Shown: positions 5,932 through 8,614 of the stretch, piece after piece
Layout of the letters: every line of letters starts with the position of its first letter
How positions within the stretch are numbered: the stretch's first letter is position 1
Assembly: GCA_014378155.1 (NCBI GenBank)
Contig: JACMOF010000526.1
Location: 1-8,614, forward strand
DNA length: 8,614 bases
Reading direction: 5' to 3'
Source of the DNA: Caulobacter sp.
Lineage (GTDB): Bacteria > Pseudomonadota > Alphaproteobacteria > Caulobacterales > Caulobacteraceae
Position numbers and translations under genes: made by a program
The notes under the pieces: model-generated
What the model was told of the DNA's origin: nothing
The model's database searches: none
What the model saw: only the letters and a program-made list of their open reading frames with translations

Positions 5932-6300
5932 ATGACCACCAAGACCACCTCGGACCTGCTAGCGACCATCGCCGCCAGCGCCATGCTCCTGGGCGCATCC
6001 CAGGCGCTCGCCCACGCCAAGCTGGTGACCGCCAATCCCGCGCCGAACGCCACGGTCGCCGCCCCAAAGGCGCTGAACCTGAAGTTCAACGAGAAGCTGG
6101 AGCCGAAATTCTCCGGCTTCGCGGTCGCCAACGCCGCCGGCGCCGCTGTCTCCGTCAAAACCAAGGTCGCAGCGGACGGCAGGGGCCTGGACGGCGCCTT
6201 GGCCGGCCCTTTGGCGCCTGGCGCCTATAAGGTCACCTGGCACGCGGTCACGGCCGATGCGCACCGCATGAACGGCGCCTACACCTTCACGGTGCGCTAG
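5932..6300 (+). CDS. copC: Periplasmic copper-binding protein CopC
   Basis: A 122-residue protein with a Sec signal peptide cleaved after Ala27 (QALA before HAKL). His28 therefore becomes the mature N-terminus, the first ligand of the Cu(II) site in CopC proteins. The other ligands are visible in VTADAHRMNG: Asp109 and His111, about mature positions 82 and 84, close to Asp83/His85 of characterised CopC. The Met-rich Cu(I) motif of Pseudomonas CopC is absent; Met113 is the only Met after cleavage. This suggests a Cu(II)-only carrier. The start at 5932 is preferred over an in-frame ATG at 5836 because GGAG stands 8 nt upstream and the signal peptide begins there. copD follows after 4 nt, so the two are surely co-transcribed. 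CopC is expected to carry Cu(II) in the periplasm and pass it to CopD. Confidence 0.93.
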   Translation: MTTKTTSDLLATIAASAMLLGASQALAHAKLVTANPAPNATVAAPKALNLKFNEKLEPKFSGFAVANAAGAAVSVKTKVAADGRGLDGALAGPLAPGAYKVTWHAVTADAHRMNGAYTFTVR

Positions 6301-6304
6301 AACC

Positions 6305-7222
6305 ATGATCGAACTGGCCGTCGTTCTGTCGCGTCTGGTCCAATACATCGGAGCGGCGGTTCTGTTCGGATCGCCGCTCTTTTGTCTCTATGGCCTGGCC
6401 AGCGGAGGGCTCGCGGGGACCTGGCAGCGGCGCCTGGCCCTGTTCGGCGGCGTGATCGTGGTGGTCGGATCGGCTCTGGCGCTGCTGGCCCAGACCGCGA
6501 TGATGGCCGGAAGCGCGGCCGACGCCTTCGTCCCAGCCACCCTGACCATGGTCGCCACCGGCACGCAATTTGGCCTGTCGCTGGTAGTCCGCCTGGCCGC
6601 AGGTCTTGTCGCGGTCATCGTCGTCGTGACCACTCGGCCTTCACTGCCCCTCTGGTGGGCGGCTTCGGGCCTGGGCGCCGTCGCCCTTGGCAGCTTCGCC
6701 TGGAGCGGACATGGCGCCGACGGCGCCGGGGTCATTGGCGCCTTCAAGCTTCTCGCCGACATTGTTCACCTGTTGGCGGCCGGCCTCTGGCTTGGCGCCC
6801 TGGCAGCGCTGGCCGCCTTGGTCTTTGGCGCGCGGGCGACGACCGAGGCGCAACTGCGTCAATTGCACCAAGCGCTTGAGGGGTTTTCCGGCGTTGGCTC
6901 CCTGGTGGTCGCCCTGCTGGTGCTGACCGGCTTGGTCAATGTCTGGTTTCTCGTCGGACCGAGCCGATTTGGCTCAGCGGCCTCGACGGTTTGGGGCGAG
7001 GCGCTCGTAGCCAAGATCGTCGTGTTCGGCTTGATGCTCAGCTTGGCCGCGCTCAACCGTTTCATGCTGACGCCGCGACTGCGGCGGGACATGGCGAGCG
7101 GCAGGACGAGTTCCGCGCTCGCCGCCCTGCAGCGCAGCCTGGCGCTGGAGTCCGCAGCCGGATTCACCGTGCTGGCGCTGGTGAGCTGGCTGGGCACGCT
7201 GGTCCCGCCCGCCGCGCTGTAG
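6305..7222 (+). CDS. copD: Inner-membrane copper-resistance protein CopD
   Basis: A 305-residue polytopic protein with about eight hydrophobic segments (roughly 8-32, 44-64, 86-108, 115-132, 144-174, 195-218, 232-250, 283-302). Family landmarks include HLLAAGLWLGAL around His155 in the fifth segment and LNRFMLTPRL (Asn251-Arg252) after the seventh. The length fits stand-alone CopD of the CopC-CopD pair. It is thought to take copper from CopC and move it across the inner membrane, although in some bacteria the pair serves copper uptake rather than resistance. It starts 4 nt after the copC stop with no clear ribosome site of its own, consistent with translational re-initiation. It is the last gene of the copper cluster. 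Confidence 0.92.
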   Translation: MIELAVVLSRLVQYIGAAVLFGSPLFCLYGLASGGLAGTWQRRLALFGGVIVVVGSALALLAQTAMMAGSAADAFVPATLTMVATGTQFGLSLVVRLAAGLVAVIVVVTTRPSLPLWWAASGLGAVALGSFAWSGHGADGAGVIGAFKLLADIVHLLAAGLWLGALAALAALVFGARATTEAQLRQLHQALEGFSGVGSLVVALLVLTGLVNVWFLVGPSRFGSAASTVWGEALVAKIVVFGLMLSLAALNRFMLTPRLRRDMASGRTSSALAALQRSLALESAAGFTVLALVSWLGTLVPPAAL

Positions 7223-7341
7223 AAACCTTCCCATGATGGATAAGGTCTTGAAACCGAAGGCGATTTGCGAGCCGTTAGGATATCGCGCGCTAGTCTTTCG
7301 ACGATCATCGGCCTTGGGCCGCGACACCGGGCGATAAGACC

Positions 7342-8442
7342 ATGCCGCTGAACCTCAAATCCCTCACCAGTCTTAGGTTCTTCGCCGCCATGTGGGTTGT
7401 GGCCTATCATTTCTGGCCCAACCTTGGCTTGCCCATGCCCGCCGTGATCGCCAAGGGCTATCTGGGCGTGGAGCTGTTCTTCGTGCTGTCCGGGTTCATC
7501 CTTTGCCACGTCTATCTGGAGGGCTTTGGCCAAGGCCGGTTTAACTATCGCGCGTTCCTCTGGGCGCGCTTGGCGCGGATCTATCCGGTTCACCTGGCGG
7601 TGCTGCTGGGCTTGATGCTGCTGATCGCGGCGGCCGCTCTGGTCGGGATTTCGGCCGGCGATAAAATGCTTGTCTGGTCCTCCCTGCCGGCCCAACTGAC
7701 CCTCACCCAGGCTTGGGGCTTGTCGCCCCTGGGCGGTTGGAACCATCCCTCCTGGTCAATCTCGGCTGAATGGTTCGCCTATCTGACCTTCCCGGTCTTC
7801 GCTTTCGTAGCCTGGCGTTTGGTCAATCGCCCAAGGATGGCCCTGGTCTTGGCGCTGGGCCTGGTCGTCGCGCTCAATATCGGTTTCCAGCACGCCGCTG
7901 GCTTCTCCCTGACGCAGGCGACCATCCTGTGGGGCGCCTTGCGGATCGTGCCTTGCTTCGCGCTCGGCTGCGCCGTCTGGCTGTCCTGGCGCGCCGATCT
8001 GATCGGCGGCAAGGTCGCGGGTCTGGGCCTTGCCCTCGTGGCACTGGTCGGCGTTGTGGCCGCAGCGCTTCTGCACGCCCCCGACTATGTCGCGGTGGCG
8101 CTGTTTGGCGCCCTGATCTTGGGCCTCGCGGCGATCTCCACCTCAGGGTCGTCCTTCCTGGCCCAGCCCCTGCTGGTCTATCTCGGCGAGGTCAGCTTCG
8201 CGGTCTACATGGTCTGCATCCCGTGGGAGTCGGTGTTCACCCAGGGACTGGGCAAGGTCTTGGCCCTAGAGGCGGAACACATGCCCATCACCCTGTGGCT
8301 GGCTCTCTATATCGGGGTCATTCCCGTGGCCATGGTGCTGCACCATGCTGTCGAGCGGCCGATGCGCACGTTGATGCGCCGCCATGGTCCGCCGTTTGGC
8401 CGCGTCGAGGCCGCGCCGGCCCCCGCACCGGCCAATGCCTGA
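7342..8442 (+). CDS. Integral-membrane acyltransferase of the OafA/YrhL (acyltransferase 3) family
   Basis: A 366-residue membrane protein with around ten hydrophobic segments. Acyltransferase-3 landmarks are present: LTSLRFFAAMWVVAYHF with the conserved His23, GYLGVELFFVLSGFIL (39-54), and the Arg-x-x-Arg-Ile-Tyr-Pro-x-His pattern (Arg76, Arg79, His84). WSISAEWFAY lies at 138-147, and near the end are LGEVSFAVYM (281-290) and HHAVERP. These enzymes move acetyl or similar groups from the cytoplasm onto surface sugars such as lipopolysaccharide O-antigen, exopolysaccharide or peptidoglycan. No extra C-terminal SGNH domain is present, only an Ala/Pro-rich tail. The 119-nt gap after copD and the weak ribosome site suggest a separate unit. 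The acceptor cannot be told, and a link to copper resistance is only positional. Confidence 0.88.
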   Translation: MPLNLKSLTSLRFFAAMWVVAYHFWPNLGLPMPAVIAKGYLGVELFFVLSGFILCHVYLEGFGQGRFNYRAFLWARLARIYPVHLAVLLGLMLLIAAAALVGISAGDKMLVWSSLPAQLTLTQAWGLSPLGGWNHPSWSISAEWFAYLTFPVFAFVAWRLVNRPRMALVLALGLVVALNIGFQHAAGFSLTQATILWGALRIVPCFALGCAVWLSWRADLIGGKVAGLGLALVALVGVVAAALLHAPDYVAVALFGALILGLAAISTSGSSFLAQPLLVYLGEVSFAVYMVCIPWESVFTQGLGKVLALEAEHMPITLWLALYIGVIPVAMVLHHAVERPMRTLMRRHGPPFGRVEAAPAPAPANA

Positions 8443-8480
8443 TGACGCCGATCCGCGATCAGCCTGGTTCGTTAGGGTGA

Positions 8481-8498
8481 GCCACAGTGCTCTGTGGC
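8481..8498 (+). terminator. Hairpin downstream of the acyltransferase, possible terminator
   Basis: GCCACAG (8481-8487), loop TGCT, CTGTGGC (8492-8498) make a perfect 7-bp GC-rich stem with a tetraloop, 38 nt after the acyltransferase stop. There is no T-run behind it, so it is not a textbook intrinsic terminator. It may protect or end the transcript. Confidence 0.35.
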
Positions 8499-8541
8499 CG
8501 GCGCAAAGCGAAACCCCTTGCGTTGTAGGCTCGACATGAAC

Positions 8542-8558
8542 AGCGGCTAACGGCCGCT
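8542..8558. other. Second small hairpin near the right edge
   Basis: AGCGGC (8542-8547) and GCCGCT (8553-8558) form a 6-bp stem around TAACG. The surrounding 8499-8614 has no recognisable gene or RNA. The purpose of the hairpin is unknown, and in GC-rich DNA such pairs are common by chance. Confidence 0.2.
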
Positions 8559-8614
8559 CTCATCCCACGCTCAGGGGCAGGTGATCTACTGGTGACGCGC
8601 TTTAAGGCGTTTCA

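Noticed and set aside
7226..7247. Imperfect hairpin after copD as a terminator
   Set aside because: The stem is only 4 plus 3 bp with a bulge and there is no T-run, so it is no better than chance.

Overview
The window reads as GC-rich alphaproteobacterial DNA, most likely from the Caulobacterales (Caulobacter, Phenylobacterium or Brevundimonas type). This rests on codon use, on the style of the copper-resistance proteins, and on an alphaproteobacterial dispersed intergenic repeat at about 1142-1242. The genus is an inference.

Left part (1-1813) is accessory debris around one intact gene. At the left edge a gene on the minus strand begins and runs out of the window; its first 18 residues resemble the start of a tyrosine-integrase family. 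An intact alpha/beta hydrolase follows (367-1143), with its stop codon at the edge of the dispersed repeat. Next come two gene fragments on opposite strands that nearly abut: a histidine-kinase H-box fragment (minus, about 1261-1431) and the C-terminal half of an AlpA-type excisionase/regulator (plus, about 1434-1619). Neither can be a working gene. Together with the possible integrase they suggest the decayed edge of an integrated element.

Middle part (1814-7222) is a periplasmic/outer-membrane copper-resistance cluster, all on the plus strand. The order is copA (Tat-exported multicopper oxidase with a Met-rich insert), copB (outer-membrane barrel with a Met/His-rich and a Lys/Ala-rich N-terminal region; start overlaps the copA stop), a broken SnoaL/NTF2-like exported protein gene, a membrane-anchored monohaem cytochrome c with a Met-rich tail, copC (periplasmic Cu(II) carrier) and copD (inner-membrane partner, 4 nt after copC). 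A plausible division of labour is that CopA oxidises and binds periplasmic copper, CopB sequesters it at the outer membrane, and CopC/CopD handle Cu(II). The cytochrome is the unusual member and could exchange electrons with this chemistry. No copper sensor, P-type ATPase or two-component regulator is present in the window. A 7-bp inverted repeat with a 12-nt spacer (1683-1708) upstream of copA is the best candidate operator.

Right part (7223-8614) holds an integral-membrane acyltransferase of the OafA/YrhL type (7342-8442) on the same strand. After it lies a short tail with two small hairpins and no recognisable gene. The most noteworthy points are the two-step decay of the NTF2-like gene, the antisense kinase/AlpA junction, and the cytochrome placed inside a cop cluster.
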